Positions 47,798 through 56,905 are shown, numbered from the stretch's first letter. The stretch: 56,905 bases of DNA from Nitrospirota bacterium (GCA_029858285.1 JAOUFN010000016.1:1-56905); one strand, 5' to 3'. Notes: a model not told the origin generated them from the sequence alone. Numbers and translations: made by a program.

Positions 47798-49924
47798 TTA
47801 GCCCCGACCGGCCCCGGCCTGCTCCGCAGCGCCGCCGGCACGCTCGGCATCGGCCTCACGCTTGGACAGGCGCACCTTGCCCTGGCGGTCGACTTCCAGC
47901 ACCTTCACGAAGATGCGGTCGCCTTCCTTGACCACGTCGGTGACCTGGGCCACGCGGTGGTCGGCCAACTGGGAGATGTGCACCAACCCGTCCTTGCCGG
48001 GCAGGAACTCCACAAAGGCGCCGAAGTCCATGATCTTGCGGACGGTGCCCTCGTAGATGGTGCCCACTTCCGGCTCCGAGACGATGGAGCGGATCATGTT
48101 GATCGCCTTCTCGGCTGCGGTGCCGACGGTGGCGGCCACGTGGATGGTGCCGTCGTCCTCGATGTCGATCTTCACACCGCACTCCTCGACGATGGCACGC
48201 ACCACCTTGCCGCCGGAGCCGATGACTTCGCGCACCTTGTCGGACGGCACCTTGATGGTGGTGATGCGCGGGGCGTGGGGGGCCAGCGCTTCGCGCGGGC
48301 GGGCCAGCGCCTCGTTCATCTTCTCCAGGATGTGCATGCGGCCCTGGCGGGCCTGCTCCAGCGCCTCACCCATCAGTTCACGGGTGATGCCGGTGATCTT
48401 GATGTCCATCTGCAGGGCGGTGATGCCCTTCTCGGTACCGCACACCTTGAAGTCCATGTCGCCGAGGTGGTCTTCCACCCCGAGGATGTCGGACAGCACG
48501 GCGGAGCGGTCGCCCTCCTTGATGAGGCCCATGGCGATGCCCGCCACCGGCCGCTGCATGGGTACCCCGGCGTCCATCAGCGCCAGGGAGCCGCCGCACA
48601 CCGAAGCCATGGACGAAGAGCCGTTGGATTCGAGGATGTCCGACACCAGGCGAATGGTGTAGGGGAACTTGTCGTGGGGCGGGATCAGCGGCTCCAGCGC
48701 GCGCTGCGCCAGCGCCCCGTGACCGATTTCGCGGCGACCGGGGGGACGGCCGGGGCGGGCCTCACCCACCGAGAACGGCGGAAAATTGTAGTGCAGCATG
48801 AAATTGCGCACCGTGTTGCCCTCCAGCGCGTCAATGCGCTGGTTGTCTTCCTTGGTGCCCAGGGTGGTGACCACCAGTGCCTGGGTTTCGCCACGGGTGA
48901 ACAGCACCGAGCCGTGGGCACGCGGCAGCAGCGCCACGTCGATGGCGATGGGACGCACCGTCCTGGTGTCGCGGCCGTCGGCGCGCACGCCCTTGGACAG
49001 CACCATGTCGCGCATCACGTCGGACTCGAGGTCGTGCATCAGCTCCTTGGCGTGGCCGATCTGCTCCGCTTCGAGACCCAGCGCGGTCAGGGTTTCGGAG
49101 CCGACACGACTCACGGCTTCGGCGCGTGCCATCTTCTCTTTCACCTGCACGGCGGCGGCCATCTTGTCCTTGGCCAGCCCGGCAATGCGCGCCTTCAGCA
49201 CCTGGTCGGCGGAGTTGTCGGGCACCGGGCGCTTGGTCTGACCGGCCTTGTTCACCAATTCCGTCTGGGCGGAAAGGCCCAGCTTGATCTGGTCATGGGC
49301 GAAGGCCAGCGCCTCGATCATGGCGGCTTCCGGCACCTCGCTGGCGCCGCCTTCCACCATCATGATGGCGTCGGCGGTGCCGGCCACGGTCAACTGGATG
49401 TCGCTGTCGGCCATCTGGGCCTGGGTGGGGTTGGCAATCAATTGACCCCCGATGCGCCCCACCCGCACGCCACCCACCGGACCGGCGAACGGGATGTCGG
49501 AGATGCTCAGGGCGGCGGACGCGGCGCACATCGAAATCACATCGGCCAGCCCCGAATCGTCGGCGGAAATGGTGTTGATGGTGACGATGGTCTCGTTCTG
49601 GTAGCCCTTCGGAAACAGGGGCCGGATGGGACGGTCAATCAGGCGGCAGGTGAGGGTCTCGCGCTCCGTGGGGCGCCCCTCGCGCTTGAAGAAGCCGCCG
49701 GGGATCTTGCCTGCGGCGTAGTATTTTTCGCGGTAGTCCACCATCAGCGGGAAAAAATCCGCGCCCGCCTTGGGGGAGTAGTCGGAAACCACGGTGGCCA
49801 GCACCATGATGTCGCCATAGGTGGCCAGCACGGAGCCGTGGGCCTGCTTGGCCATGCGGCCGGTTTCAAGGATCAGTTGCCTGCTCCCGTAGGAGACGGT
49901 GGCGGTCTGGATGTCCATTTTCAT
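47798..49924 (-). CDS. pnp: Polynucleotide phosphorylase
   Basis: The 708-residue enzyme degrades RNA 3' to 5' using phosphate. Two RNase PH-like domains are present (the first from SYGSRQLILETGRMAKQAHGSVLATYGDIMVLATVV, the second from DGRDTRTVRPIAIDVALLPRAHGSVLFTRGETQALVV). They are joined by a helical linker and followed by KH (ITTIKVPSDKVREVIGSGGKVVRAIVEECGVKIDIEDDG) and S1 (VGTIYEGTVRKIMDFGAFVEFLPGKDGLVHISQL) domains. The ATG at 49924 has GAGAGA upstream; a second in-frame ATG at 49942 is possible. The message has a structured leader (49943-50009). It is the last gene of the rimP-to-pnp cluster, ending at a strong terminator. Ala/Gly-rich residues end the protein. Confidence 0.97.
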   Translation of the reverse strand: MKMDIQTATVSYGSRQLILETGRMAKQAHGSVLATYGDIMVLATVVSDYSPKAGADFFPLMVDYREKYYAAGKIPGGFFKREGRPTERETLTCRLIDRPIRPLFPKGYQNETIVTINTISADDSGLADVISMCAASAALSISDIPFAGPVGGVRVGRIGGQLIANPTQAQMADSDIQLTVAGTADAIMMVEGGASEVPEAAMIEALAFAHDQIKLGLSAQTELVNKAGQTKRPVPDNSADQVLKARIAGLAKDKMAAAVQVKEKMARAEAVSRVGSETLTALGLEAEQIGHAKELMHDLESDVMRDMVLSKGVRADGRDTRTVRPIAIDVALLPRAHGSVLFTRGETQALVVTTLGTKEDNQRIDALEGNTVRNFMLHYNFPPFSVGEARPGRPPGRREIGHGALAQRALEPLIPPHDKFPYTIRLVSDILESNGSSSMASVCGGSLALMDAGVPMQRPVAGIAMGLIKEGDRSAVLSDILGVEDHLGDMDFKVCGTEKGITALQMDIKITGITRELMGEALEQARQGRMHILEKMNEALARPREALAPHAPRITTIKVPSDKVREVIGSGGKVVRAIVEECGVKIDIEDDGTIHVAATVGTAAEKAINMIRSIVSEPEVGTIYEGTVRKIMDFGAFVEFLPGKDGLVHISQLADHRVAQVTDVVKEGDRIFVKVLEVDRQGKVRLSKREADAERAGGAAEQAGAGRG

Positions 49925-49942
49925 GGGTCGAATCTCTCTCAT

Positions 49943-50009
49943 CTGTGGTCGCTGGCGGAAGCCGCCAGCTGGGGTCGTTGGCGGGTGCGCCGGCCAAAGA
50001 TGACCACAG
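49943..50009 (-). promoter_or_regulatory. Structured pnp leader (three-way junction)
   Basis: CTGTGGTC (49943-49950) pairs with GACCACAG (50002-50009) and encloses two further stems. One is GCTGGCGG/CCGCCAGC (49951-49958 with 49962-49969); the other is TTGGC/GCCAA (49978-49982 with 49993-49997). It lies next to the pnp ribosome site. In Escherichia coli a pnp leader hairpin is cut by RNase III and mediates autoregulation; a comparable role here is inference. Confidence 0.65.
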
Positions 50010-50121
50010 GAAAGAGAACCCGGCCCCCACGGGGCGGCCCCCTGTCATGTGTCCACCTTATGACCGGTGCATCCGGACGCCATCCGGAGAACCACCGGGG
50101 CTCCCCGGAGGGCGTTCTGGG

Positions 50122-50391
50122 TTAGCGGCGGATGCCCAGGTCGCCGATCAGCTTGCGATAGGCACCGTCGTTGTTGCTCTTCAGGTAGTCCAGCAGCTTG
50201 CGGCGCAGGGCGACCATTTTCAACAGCCCGCGGCGCGAGTGGTTGTCCTTCTTGTGGGTGCGGAAGTGCTCGGTCAGGTGGGTGATGCGGCTGGTGAGCA
50301 GCGCCACCTGGACCTCCGGGGACCCGGTGTCCTTGTCGTGGTGCCGGTATGTCGCGATGACTGCGGCCTTGTTTTCTGGGTTGGTCGGCAT
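50122..50391 (-). CDS. rpsO: 30S ribosomal protein S15
   Basis: The 89-residue protein is a standard S15: [67 protein letters not shown], then [12 protein letters not shown]. It binds the 16S rRNA central domain and helps bridge the subunits. The N-terminal Met start and length are typical, with the truB stop 18 bases upstream. The rpsO-pnp adjacency is conserved across bacteria. The 197 bases before pnp contain the structured pnp leader. Confidence 0.98.
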   Translation of the reverse strand: MPTNPENKAAVIATYRHHDKDTGSPEVQVALLTSRITHLTEHFRTHKKDNHSRRGLLKMVALRRKLLDYLKSNNDGAYRKLIGDLGIRR

Positions 50392-50409
50392 GTGAATTGA
50401 TTCCTCCGG

Positions 50410-51390
50410 TCAGTTGGCTGGTACTTTGATGATACGGCGGATGCGCACCGGGCGCACCGGGTCGTCCTGGATTTCGGCCAGGGCAAAAAAGCCCCGGTCC
50501 TCCCCGTACACACGACACGGGGTTCCCGGAGCCACGGTGCGGGCCAGGCGCCCGCCTTCTCCGTTTGCAAAACGGCACTCCGAAACATGGGGGGCAATGC
50601 CCTGGATCATGCGGCGGCAGGTGAACTCGCTGACGTGGAGCACCGGCTGGTCGGCCAGCAGGTAGTCTTCCACATGCAGCACATCCCCCAGACGGTCGGC
50701 GTCCGCCGCGTCCGCCAGTTGCTCCAGGGTGATGGCCTCGGTGATGCGGACAGGGCCGCAGGCCACACGGCGCAAAGCCGTCATATGGGCGCCCAGCCCC
50801 AGGACCGCGCCCAGATCGGCGGCCACGGTGCGGACATAGGTGCCCTTGCTGCAGTGCAGGGTGAACCCTACCTCCGGCAGCTCCACCACCACGTCGGTGA
50901 TGGCGTGGATAATAATGTGGCGCGCCTGGCGCTCCACGGTCTCGCCCCGGCGGGCCTTTTTGTACAGCGGCTCGCCGTCCATCTTGATGGCGGCGTACAT
51001 GGGCGGCGTCTGCCACGCGTCGCCGGGAATTTCCGCCAGGGCGTCGCGCACCCGCTGTTCCCAGTCCACGCCCTCGGCAAGGGGGGTGGTGGCGATCACC
51101 TGCCCGGTGCTGTCCTGGGTGTCGGTGGAGACCCCCAGTCGCAGACGGACCTGATACACCTTGTCCGCGACCTGGGCGTAGCCCGCAACTTTGGTGGCGT
51201 CGCCCACGCACACCGGCAGCACGCCGGTGCCCAGGGGATCCAGGGTGCCGGTGTGCCCGACCTTGCGGGTACCGAGCAGCCGCCGCACGCGGGCCACCAC
51301 GTCGTGGCTGGTCCAGCCCAGCGGCTTGTCGATGATCAGCACGCCGCTGGGGGCGGTGATGAGGGTGGGAGTGGCGGTCACGGCGCTCAT
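50410..51390 (-). CDS. truB: tRNA pseudouridine(55) synthase
   Basis: The 326-residue enzyme makes pseudouridine 55 in the T-loop of tRNAs. The catalytic Asp lies in KVGHTGTLDPLGTGVLPVCVGDATKVAGY, preceded by GVLIIDKPLGWTSHDVVARVRRLLGTRK. Further motifs include TQDSTGQVI, TPPMYAAIKMDGEPLYKKARRGE and the conserved LHCSKGTYVRTVAADLGAVLG. A C-terminal PUA-like part closes the protein (VYGEDRGFFALAEIQDDPVRPVRIRRIIK). The gene overlaps the end of rbfA by four bases (ATGA) and sits in the rimP-nusA-infB-rbfA-truB-rpsO-pnp order. Confidence 0.97.
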   Translation of the reverse strand: MSAVTATPTLITAPSGVLIIDKPLGWTSHDVVARVRRLLGTRKVGHTGTLDPLGTGVLPVCVGDATKVAGYAQVADKVYQVRLRLGVSTDTQDSTGQVIATTPLAEGVDWEQRVRDALAEIPGDAWQTPPMYAAIKMDGEPLYKKARRGETVERQARHIIIHAITDVVVELPEVGFTLHCSKGTYVRTVAADLGAVLGLGAHMTALRRVACGPVRITEAITLEQLADAADADRLGDVLHVEDYLLADQPVLHVSEFTCRRMIQGIAPHVSECRFANGEGGRLARTVAPGTPCRVYGEDRGFFALAEIQDDPVRPVRIRRIIKVPAN

Positions 51391-51788
51391 GCCTGACCCT
51401 CCGGATTATCACTGCTGGTCAACAGGCGACTGATGCGGTCCGCTCGCTCCGGGGTGGCGTCGCCGAAAAAGGTGATGCGCGGGGTCTGCTTCATGCGCAG
51501 GGAACGGGCGATTTCCCGCTGCAACACGGGGGCCGCGGCGTTCAGCACCTCCAGCGCGCCGTCGATCGGGGCGCCCAGCACGCTCACCAGCACGCGCGCG
51601 GTTTTCAGATCCGGGGCGGCGTCCACGGCGGTGACGGTGACCAGGCCCAGACGGCGATCGTCGACGTAGCGCTCAATGGCCATGGCGATCACCTCACGCA
51701 GGGCTTCGCCCACGCGCGCATGGCGGCGGAAGCCCTTCTTGTGCAGCCGGTCTGAGCTGTGTTCGGATGTCATTGCAAGACTGCCCAT
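51387..51788 (-). CDS. rbfA: Ribosome-binding factor A
   Basis: The 133-residue protein aids 30S maturation and cold adaptation by binding near the 5' end of 16S rRNA. The KH-like fold shows HARVGEALREVIAMAIERYVDDRRLGLVTVTAVDAAPDLKTARVLVSVLGA, then LQREIARSLRMKQTPRITFFGDATPERADRISRLL. Its stop overlaps the truB start. The start may be ATG at 51788 or a GTG two codons earlier, because the spacing to infB is very short. The conserved operon context supports the assignment. Confidence 0.94.
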   Translation of the reverse strand: MGSLAMTSEHSSDRLHKKGFRRHARVGEALREVIAMAIERYVDDRRLGLVTVTAVDAAPDLKTARVLVSVLGAPIDGALEVLNAAAPVLQREIARSLRMKQTPRITFFGDATPERADRISRLLTSSDNPEGQA

Positions 51789-51800
51789 TGTCACCCGCCG

Positions 51801-54635
51801 CTACATCTTTGCGGCGACTTCATCCATGGCGTACGCCTCGATGACGTCGCCCACCTTGATGTCGCTGAAGCGTTCGAAGGAGATGCCGCACTCGTAGCCT
51901 TGACGAACCTCCTTGACGTCCTCCTTGAAGCGCCGCAACTGGCTCAGCTTGCCCTCGTGTACCACCACGTTGTCGCGGATCACGCGCAGACCTGCACAGG
52001 CGCGCAGGATGGTGCCATCCACCACCGAACAGCCGGCGACAGCACCCACCTTGGGAACCTGGAACACCTCGCGCACTTCGGCGCGGCCCAGGGTCCGCTC
52101 CTTGTACTCGGGGGCGAGCAGGCCCTGCATGGCGGCCTTCACGTCGTCCAGCAGGTTATAGATGATGCTGTAGAGGCGAATGTCCACGCCTTCCTGTTCC
52201 GCCAGTCGCGCCGCCTTCGGCTCCGGCCGCACGGAGAAGCCGATGACGACCGCCTTGGAGGCGCTGGCCAGCATCACGTCGGTCTCGGTGATGCCGCCCA
52301 CACCGGTGTGCAGCACCTTGACCTTGACGCGGTCGGTGGACAGTTTTTCCAACCCTTCGCGGATCGCTTCCACGCTGCCTTGCACGTCGCCACGCAGCAC
52401 CACCGCCAGTTCCATGACCTCCTGCTGCTGCATGCGCTTGAACAGGTCGTCGAGGGACATTTTCTTTTCGCGCGCCAGTTCGCGGCTGCGCTCGCTGGCG
52501 CGGCGGGTATTGGCCACATCCTTGGCGGAGCGCTCGTTGGTGACGGCGTTGAACGGGTCCCCCGCGCTGGGAACCCCTTCCAGACCGATGATCTCTACCG
52601 GAATCGCCGGCCCCGCACTGTCCATGCGGATACCCAGGTCGTCATGCATGGCGCGCACGCGGCCGGTGTGTTGACCGACCACGAAGAAGTCGCCGACCCG
52701 CAGGGTGCCGGCCTGAACCAGAACGGTGGCCACCGGGCCGCGACCACGGTCCAGTCGTGCCTCGACCACGTGGCCGGTTGCCGGCTTGTCCGGGTTCGCC
52801 TGCAGTTCCAGTACCTCGGCCTGCAGGAGAATTTTGGCCAGCAGTTCGTCAAGCCCCTGCCGGGTGTGTGCGGAAACGCGGGCAAACTGCACGTCGCCGC
52901 CCCACTCCTCGGGCACCAGGTTGTACTCGGTCATCTGCTGAGTGACGCGCTCGGGGTTGGCGTCCGGCTTGTCCACCTTGGTGATGGCCACAATGATCGG
53001 CACGCCGGCCTCGCGGGCGTGGGCGATGGCTTCCGCGGTCTGCGGCATGATGCCGTCGTCGGCGGCCACCACCAGCACCACGATGTCGGTCACCTGGGCG
53101 CCGCGGGCACGCATGGCGGTGAACGCCTCGTGGCCCGGCGTATCCAGGAACACGATCTGGCCCTGAGAGGTTTCCACCAGATAAGCGCCGATGTGCTGGG
53201 TGATGCCACCGGCCTCGCCAGCCACCACGCGGCTGGCGCGAATGGCGTCCAGCAACGAGGTTTTGCCGTGGTCCACGTGGCCCATGATGGTGACCACCGG
53301 GGGGCGGGACTTGAGCTGCTCGGGGGTGTCCTGGAGCACCTGGAGGAGTTCGTCCTCGGTCTTGTCCAGCACCACCTCCATGTTGACCCCCAGGTCGGAG
53401 GCGATCAATTGCGCCGCGTCCAGGTCCACCGGATCGTTGAGGGTGGCCAGGGCGCCCATCTTGAGCAGTTCGCCGATCACCGAACCCACCTTGATGCCCA
53501 GGGCATCGGCGAATTCCTTGACGGTGACCCCCTCCTGAATGCGGATGGCGCGCACCCGCGGACGGGAGGTCTCGCTGGCAAAATTCTTGCGCTCCGGGCG
53601 GGAAAACTGCTCGTCAAAGTCGTCGCGGCCGCGGCCCTTGCCCTTCTTGCCCTTGAAACTCTGCCATTTGCGCTTGTGGGCGTCCGCTGCTCCGCGTCCC
53701 GGCTCTGCGGCCGGGGTGGTGGTGGCGGCCGGGGTGGCGGCACCGGTCTCGCGCTTCTTGCGCTCGCGTTTTTCCGGTTTGGCGCGGGTGGCGGGCGGCG
53801 CCGGCGAGGGCAGGTCGATGACCACGCGCTCCCGCTGCGGCTGGCTGCTCATGTCGAGGTGCGGGGTAAGGCCGTGGGGGGTGGCAATGTCGCCGGTACG
53901 GGCGGTACGCACCCGGTCACCCGCCGACGGCAGCGCGGTGGGGCGGCGGGGCGCGGCGATCTCTGCCGGTTCGGCCTCGGGGGCCGCCGGCTCTTCGACG
54001 GGGGCGACTACCTTGTCCGCCCTGGCGGGTTTACGCGGCTTGTGGGCCTCCAGGTCGATGACCACACGCTGGCGCTGCGGGGTATTCTGCATCTCTTCGG
54101 CGGACAGGTGGGGCGTCAGGCCAGGCGGGGTGGGAGAGTCCTGGCGGCTGCCGACCCCCTTCTTCAGAATTCCGCCACCCCTGGTCTCGGGGCCCTTGCG
54201 GGCCTGGGTACGGGGGGGGGCCGGTTCCGCTTCGGGGGTGACCTGGGTGGGCGTGTCGGCGTGGACATCCGCCGGGGCGTCGTCGGCGTGCCCGGACGGG
54301 TGGGTCTCCGGGGCGTGAGCGGCTGCGGCGGCTTCCTGCGCCACGTCGGCCTCCGCGCCCTGTCCGGCGCGACGGCGCTTGACCAGAACGCGGACCCTGG
54401 GCTCGGCGGGTGACTCCTGAGGCGGTGCCGGGGGCTGACTGGCGGCCTTGCTCCGGGATTTGCGCTGGGGTTTGGGGGCGGCAACGGCCTTGCCCAGTTT
54501 CTGGCGCACCCTGGCGACGTCCTCGTCGGACAAGCGGGAGGCGTGGTCTTCGACCGATACGCCCATTTTTCCCAGGACGGCCAACAGTTCCCGGCTGGTT
54601 ACTTCCAGGTCCCGCGCCAGTTCAAAAACCCTCAT
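51801..54635 (-). CDS. infB: Translation initiation factor IF-2
   Basis: The 944-residue GTPase places initiator tRNA on the 30S subunit. The N-terminus is the IF2_N module ([23 protein letters not shown]). It is followed by a disordered, Ala/Pro/Glu/Arg-rich linker of about 300 residues in which GLTPHL..QRVVIDL occurs twice. A second IF2_N-like fold lies near [27 protein letters not shown]. The G domain begins [19 protein letters not shown] and has DTPGHEAF and TKVDKPDA. Domains II, III and IV follow ([66 protein letters not shown]). It lies 151 bases after nusA with no ylxR homologue between. Confidence 0.97.
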   Translation of the reverse strand: MRVFELARDLEVTSRELLAVLGKMGVSVEDHASRLSDEDVARVRQKLGKAVAAPKPQRKSRSKAASQPPAPPQESPAEPRVRVLVKRRRAGQGAEADVAQEAAAAAHAPETHPSGHADDAPADVHADTPTQVTPEAEPAPPRTQARKGPETRGGGILKKGVGSRQDSPTPPGLTPHLSAEEMQNTPQRQRVVIDLEAHKPRKPARADKVVAPVEEPAAPEAEPAEIAAPRRPTALPSAGDRVRTARTGDIATPHGLTPHLDMSSQPQRERVVIDLPSPAPPATRAKPEKRERKKRETGAATPAATTTPAAEPGRGAADAHKRKWQSFKGKKGKGRGRDDFDEQFSRPERKNFASETSRPRVRAIRIQEGVTVKEFADALGIKVGSVIGELLKMGALATLNDPVDLDAAQLIASDLGVNMEVVLDKTEDELLQVLQDTPEQLKSRPPVVTIMGHVDHGKTSLLDAIRASRVVAGEAGGITQHIGAYLVETSQGQIVFLDTPGHEAFTAMRARGAQVTDIVVLVVAADDGIMPQTAEAIAHAREAGVPIIVAITKVDKPDANPERVTQQMTEYNLVPEEWGGDVQFARVSAHTRQGLDELLAKILLQAEVLELQANPDKPATGHVVEARLDRGRGPVATVLVQAGTLRVGDFFVVGQHTGRVRAMHDDLGIRMDSAGPAIPVEIIGLEGVPSAGDPFNAVTNERSAKDVANTRRASERSRELAREKKMSLDDLFKRMQQQEVMELAVVLRGDVQGSVEAIREGLEKLSTDRVKVKVLHTGVGGITETDVMLASASKAVVIGFSVRPEPKAARLAEQEGVDIRLYSIIYNLLDDVKAAMQGLLAPEYKERTLGRAEVREVFQVPKVGAVAGCSVVDGTILRACAGLRVIRDNVVVHEGKLSQLRRFKEDVKEVRQGYECGISFERFSDIKVGDVIEAYAMDEVAAKM

Positions 54636-54786
54636 GTGTGTTTCCCTGCACTCCTTGTGCGCCTCGTGTTCATCCGCATTTTTTTTCGGGTGGAATTATA
54701 ACCCGTGTGGCACCTGTAAGGACATTCCTGCCCGTCGTACCCGTCTATTTTGTGTTCGCCTTGTGCAACGTCGGCGCCGTGAGTAC

Positions 54787-56151
54787 CTACGGCCTGGTAC
54801 CCTTGGCCTCCTCCTTGTCCGCCTCCACCTCCGCCTTGGCATCGGTTTCGGTTTCGTCATCAGTCCGGGTGTTCTGGGCCTCGGCGCTGGCCGCACCTGC
54901 GTCCGACCCCGCCTCGGCCTGGGCTTCGGCGGCCGCCTTTGCGGGGCGGGAGCCCAGCATGGGGGCGGCTGCGGCGGCATCCGCCTCGTCGTCGTCCAGG
55001 GGCTTGTCGGGCAGTCCGGAGAACAGGGCGTCGGCATCGGTCAAGCCCTGGGCCTTGGAGCGGGCATGCACCAGCAGCGCGGCCTCCAGTTCCTCGTCCT
55101 TGCCTTCGAAGGCGTCTTCGCGATACTCGCTCTCGGACAGGATGTCCAGGTTCCAGCCGGTAAGCCGGGAGGCCAGGCGCACGTTCTGACCCTTCTTGCC
55201 GATGGCCAGGGAAAGCTGATCGTTACGCACGATGACAATGGCGGAGCGCTCTTCCTCGGTGATGCCCACGCGGTCGATTTCGGCCGGGCTGAGGGCTTCG
55301 GCAATGAAGCGCTGCGGATCTTCGGTCCAGGCGATGATGTCGATCTTTTCGCCGTGCAGTTCGCGCACCACGGCCTGCACGCGGGAGCCTTTCATGCCCA
55401 CGCAGGCGCCCACCGGGTCCACTCCGCGCTCACGGGATGCCACCGCCATCTTGGTGCGGTCGCCCGCGTCGCGGGCGATGGCCTGCACGGTGACAATGCC
55501 TTCGGCGATTTCCGGCACTTCCATCTCGAACAGTCTCTGCACAAAGGCCGGGTTATTGCGCGACAGGATCAGTTGCGGGCCACGCGGGGTGGAGCGCACC
55601 TCCAGCAACAGGGCGCGGACACGGTCGCCGCGCCGGTAGGTTTCGCGCGGGATCTGCTCCGAATAGGGCAACAGTGCCTCGGTGCGGCCCAGCTCCACAA
55701 TGTAGTTGCGGCGCTCCTGGCCAAGGATCATGCCGGTGACCAGGTGTCCCTCGCGGCCGGTGTACTCGCCGTAGATGGCGTCCCACTCGGCGGCGCGCAC
55801 CTGCTGGAAAATTACCTGCTTGGCGGCCTGGGCGGCGATGCGGCCGAAGCCTTCCATCTCCAGCAAAAAGCCCACTTCGTCGCCGATTTCGGCGTCCGGG
55901 TCGGCCTCGCGGGCGTCGTCGAGGATGATCTCCAGGGTCGGGTCCGCAACCTCATCCACCACCACCTTGAACGACACGATCTCGGCCTCACCGGTTTCGG
56001 TGTCGATGCTGGCCTGGATGTTGCCCTCGTTGGGGTAGCGTTTGTGCGCGGCGGTTGCGAGCGCCGTCTCCACGGCGGAAACGATCTTGCTCTGCTCGAT
56101 ACCCTTCTCGCGGCTGATCTGCTCGATGGCGGACAGCATTTCGCGGCTCAT
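54787..56151 (-). CDS. nusA: Transcription termination/antitermination protein NusA
   Basis: The 454-residue protein binds RNA polymerase and modulates pausing and termination. It begins EMLSAIEQISREKGIEQSKIVSAVETALATAAHKRY and continues with an S1 domain (YGEYTGREGHLVTGMILGQERRNYIVELGRTEALLP). Two KH domains follow (GACVGMKGSRVQAVVRELHGEKIDIIAW and AIVIVRNDQLSLAIGKKGQNVRLASRLTGWNLDI). The usual C-terminal acidic repeats or helix-hairpin-helix domains are replaced by a low-complexity Ala/Glu/Asp tail (about residues 360-454). It is the second gene of the rimP operon. Length is slightly short for Proteobacteria because of that C-terminal difference. Confidence 0.96.
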   Translation of the reverse strand: MSREMLSAIEQISREKGIEQSKIVSAVETALATAAHKRYPNEGNIQASIDTETGEAEIVSFKVVVDEVADPTLEIILDDAREADPDAEIGDEVGFLLEMEGFGRIAAQAAKQVIFQQVRAAEWDAIYGEYTGREGHLVTGMILGQERRNYIVELGRTEALLPYSEQIPRETYRRGDRVRALLLEVRSTPRGPQLILSRNNPAFVQRLFEMEVPEIAEGIVTVQAIARDAGDRTKMAVASRERGVDPVGACVGMKGSRVQAVVRELHGEKIDIIAWTEDPQRFIAEALSPAEIDRVGITEEERSAIVIVRNDQLSLAIGKKGQNVRLASRLTGWNLDILSESEYREDAFEGKDEELEAALLVHARSKAQGLTDADALFSGLPDKPLDDDEADAAAAAPMLGSRPAKAAAEAQAEAGSDAGAASAEAQNTRTDDETETDAKAEVEADKEEAKGTRP

Positions 56152-56199
56152 TGTCGTGAACTCCAGATGAGGTTTACTACGGTTCCGGCGGCGGGTGGA

Positions 56200-56661
56200 C
56201 TAGAATTCCACTTCCAGCCGCGCGCTGGCCATGTCTTCGTACGCAACGTCCTGGTGTTCCCCGCTGGCGAGTTCCAGGCAAACCTTGTGTTCGTCCGCGC
56301 CCCGGATGTGACCCACGGCCAGGTAGTTGCCGCCCGCGGGCCGCAGCAGCTTGACGCGGCAAAGCTGCCCGGAGAAGCGCCTGAATTCCCCGGGGTTGCG
56401 CAACGGCCGGTCCATGCCGGGGGAGGAGACCTCCAGGCGATAGGAGCCGGGAATCGGATCGTCCACGTCCAGCGCGTGGGACAGGAACAGGCTTACCGCA
56501 GCGCAGTCGTCGATACCCACCGTGCCGTCCAGCCGATCCAGGATCACCCGCAGAGCGGAACCGGCCCGCTCAATGTCGAACACCTCCAGCCCCCGCTCCG
56601 CGAGAATCGGGGCGAGCATTTCGAGGAGCCGGGTTTTCAGGGCCTCGGTCACACCGGGCAT
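56200..56661 (-). CDS. rimP: Ribosome maturation factor RimP
   Basis: The 153-residue protein assists 30S subunit assembly. The N-terminal domain shows ALKTRLLEMLAPILAERGLEVFDIERAGSALRVILDRLDGTVGIDDCAAVSLFLSHALDVDDPIPGSYRLEVSSPGMDRPL, with the hallmark LEVSSPGxDRPL. The C-terminal Sm-like part includes FSGQLCRVKLLRPAGG and LASGEHQDVAYEDMASARLEVEF. The ATG at 56661 gives the family length; a GTG two codons upstream is also possible. It is the first gene of the operon and is preceded by a good promoter. tRNA-Phe lies divergently upstream. Confidence 0.96.
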   Translation of the reverse strand: MPGVTEALKTRLLEMLAPILAERGLEVFDIERAGSALRVILDRLDGTVGIDDCAAVSLFLSHALDVDDPIPGSYRLEVSSPGMDRPLRNPGEFRRFSGQLCRVKLLRPAGGNYLAVGHIRGADEHKVCLELASGEHQDVAYEDMASARLEVEF

Positions 56662-56735
56662 GGTCACCACAAATGACGACGGCGGGCTCCATCGCCCGCC
56701 GCATCCTAAATAAAGCGCAGACAAATTATCCGGAC

Positions 56736-56764
56736 ATGATAACCACGACGGGTGTGCTTTGCAA
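56736..56764 (-). promoter_or_regulatory. Sigma70-type promoter for the rimP-nusA-infB operon
   Basis: On the minus strand TTGCAA (56759-56764) and TATCAT (56736-56741) are 17 bases apart. The leader to the rimP start would be about 70 bases. Confidence 0.7.
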
Positions 56765-56783
56765 GAGGCCCGGTGCGAAAAGG

Positions 56784-56813
56784 TTGACACGAGGCCGCTT
56801 CAGGCGGTAGTTT
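56784..56813 (+). promoter_or_regulatory. Promoter for tRNA-Phe
   Basis: A perfect TTGACA at 56784-56789 and TAGTTT at 56808-56813 are 18 bases apart, ending 12 bases before the tRNA. The divergent rimP promoter ends only 19 bases away, so the two may interfere. Confidence 0.7.
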
Positions 56814-56825
56814 GTTACCCCTCGC

Positions 56826-56901
56826 GCCGAGATAGCTCAGTCGGTAGAGCAGAGGCCTGAAAAGCCTCGTGTCCACAGTTCGATTCTGTGTCTCGGCACC
56901 A
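56826..56901 (+). tRNA. tRNA-Phe (anticodon GAA)
   Basis: The gene begins GCCGAGATAGCTCAG and ends with TCTCGGC, discriminator A and an encoded CCA. The anticodon loop CTGAAAA gives GAA. The D-arm GCTCAGTCGGTAGAGC and T-arm CACAGTTCGATTCTGTG are complete. It is divergent from rimP. Confidence 0.97.
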
Positions 56902-56905
56902 TTTC

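Noticed and set aside
47957-50125. A 722-codon open frame opposite pnp
   Set aside because: Shadow of pnp with His/Gly-rich, non-family sequence.
51759-54413. An 884-codon open frame on the plus strand opposite infB
   Set aside because: It is antisense to a clear IF-2 gene, and its His/Ala/Gly-rich composition is a typical high-GC shadow.

Overview
This is a GC-rich proteobacterial chromosome segment packed with housekeeping genes and broken by a few accessory patches. Some gene orders look alphaproteobacterial in type: rpsA-sppA-ihfB, and rimP-nusA-infB-rbfA-truB-rpsO-pnp followed by an M16 peptidase. Other traits are unusual for typical alpha- or gammaproteobacteria: a ClpC-type ATPase with a UVR segment, a CsrA/FliW pair beside an FlgM-like protein, separate ispD and ispF genes, and many PAS/GAF histidine kinases. 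A deep-branching lineage such as the Magnetococcia (Etaproteobacteria) would fit, but this is inference from gene content only. The flagellar regulators imply a motile cell.

Layout. 1-4.4 kb: a mosaic repeat, then a translationally coupled PhnD-like binding protein, PAS histidine kinase and response regulator. 4.4-7.2 kb: short repeats, a FAD-dependent dehydrogenase and a DUF6515-type exported protein. 7.2-9.1 kb: a decayed prophage (two structural-gene remnants, a truncated integrase, a Phd/ParE toxin-antitoxin pair) next to tRNA-Leu, then tRNA-Cys. 9.5-11.8 kb: purH behind a leader terminator, and a gamma-carbonic anhydrase. 11.8-17.2 kb: two small unknown genes, flgM-like/csrA/fliW, a hybrid histidine kinase and a pseudoreceiver. 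17.3-20.2 kb: a five-gene periplasmic redox operon (cytochrome, TlpA-like, DsbA-like, DUF1573-cytochrome fusion, FixH/YtkA-like). 20.4-27.5 kb: hisS, a dense repeat cluster, ihfB, sppA, rpsA, then a GAF-domain gene followed by two paralogous microproteins of 46-47 residues. 27.8-36 kb: rnc, proS, ispG, an ACT-malic enzyme, a lipoprotein, cysE with an expanded repeat tail, ispF and ispD. 36-47.7 kb: ATP-type pckA, an EVE protein, an unknown membrane protein, an alpha-glucan phosphorylase, PilZ, SH3 and clpC genes, and an M16 peptidase. 47.8-56.7 kb: the pnp-to-rimP translation operon on the minus strand. tRNA-Phe closes the window.

The most noteworthy signals are (i) a modular family of palindromic intergenic repeats whose hairpins change by compensatory or whole-stem substitution, (ii) tandem arrays with a 12-bp period (or multiple) near many gene edges, (iii) two tandem paralogous single-span microproteins coupled to a GAF sensor, (iv) terminators or structured leaders in front of purH, the M16 gene and pnp, and (v) a glycine-rich CsrA tail inside an flgM-csrA-fliW group.
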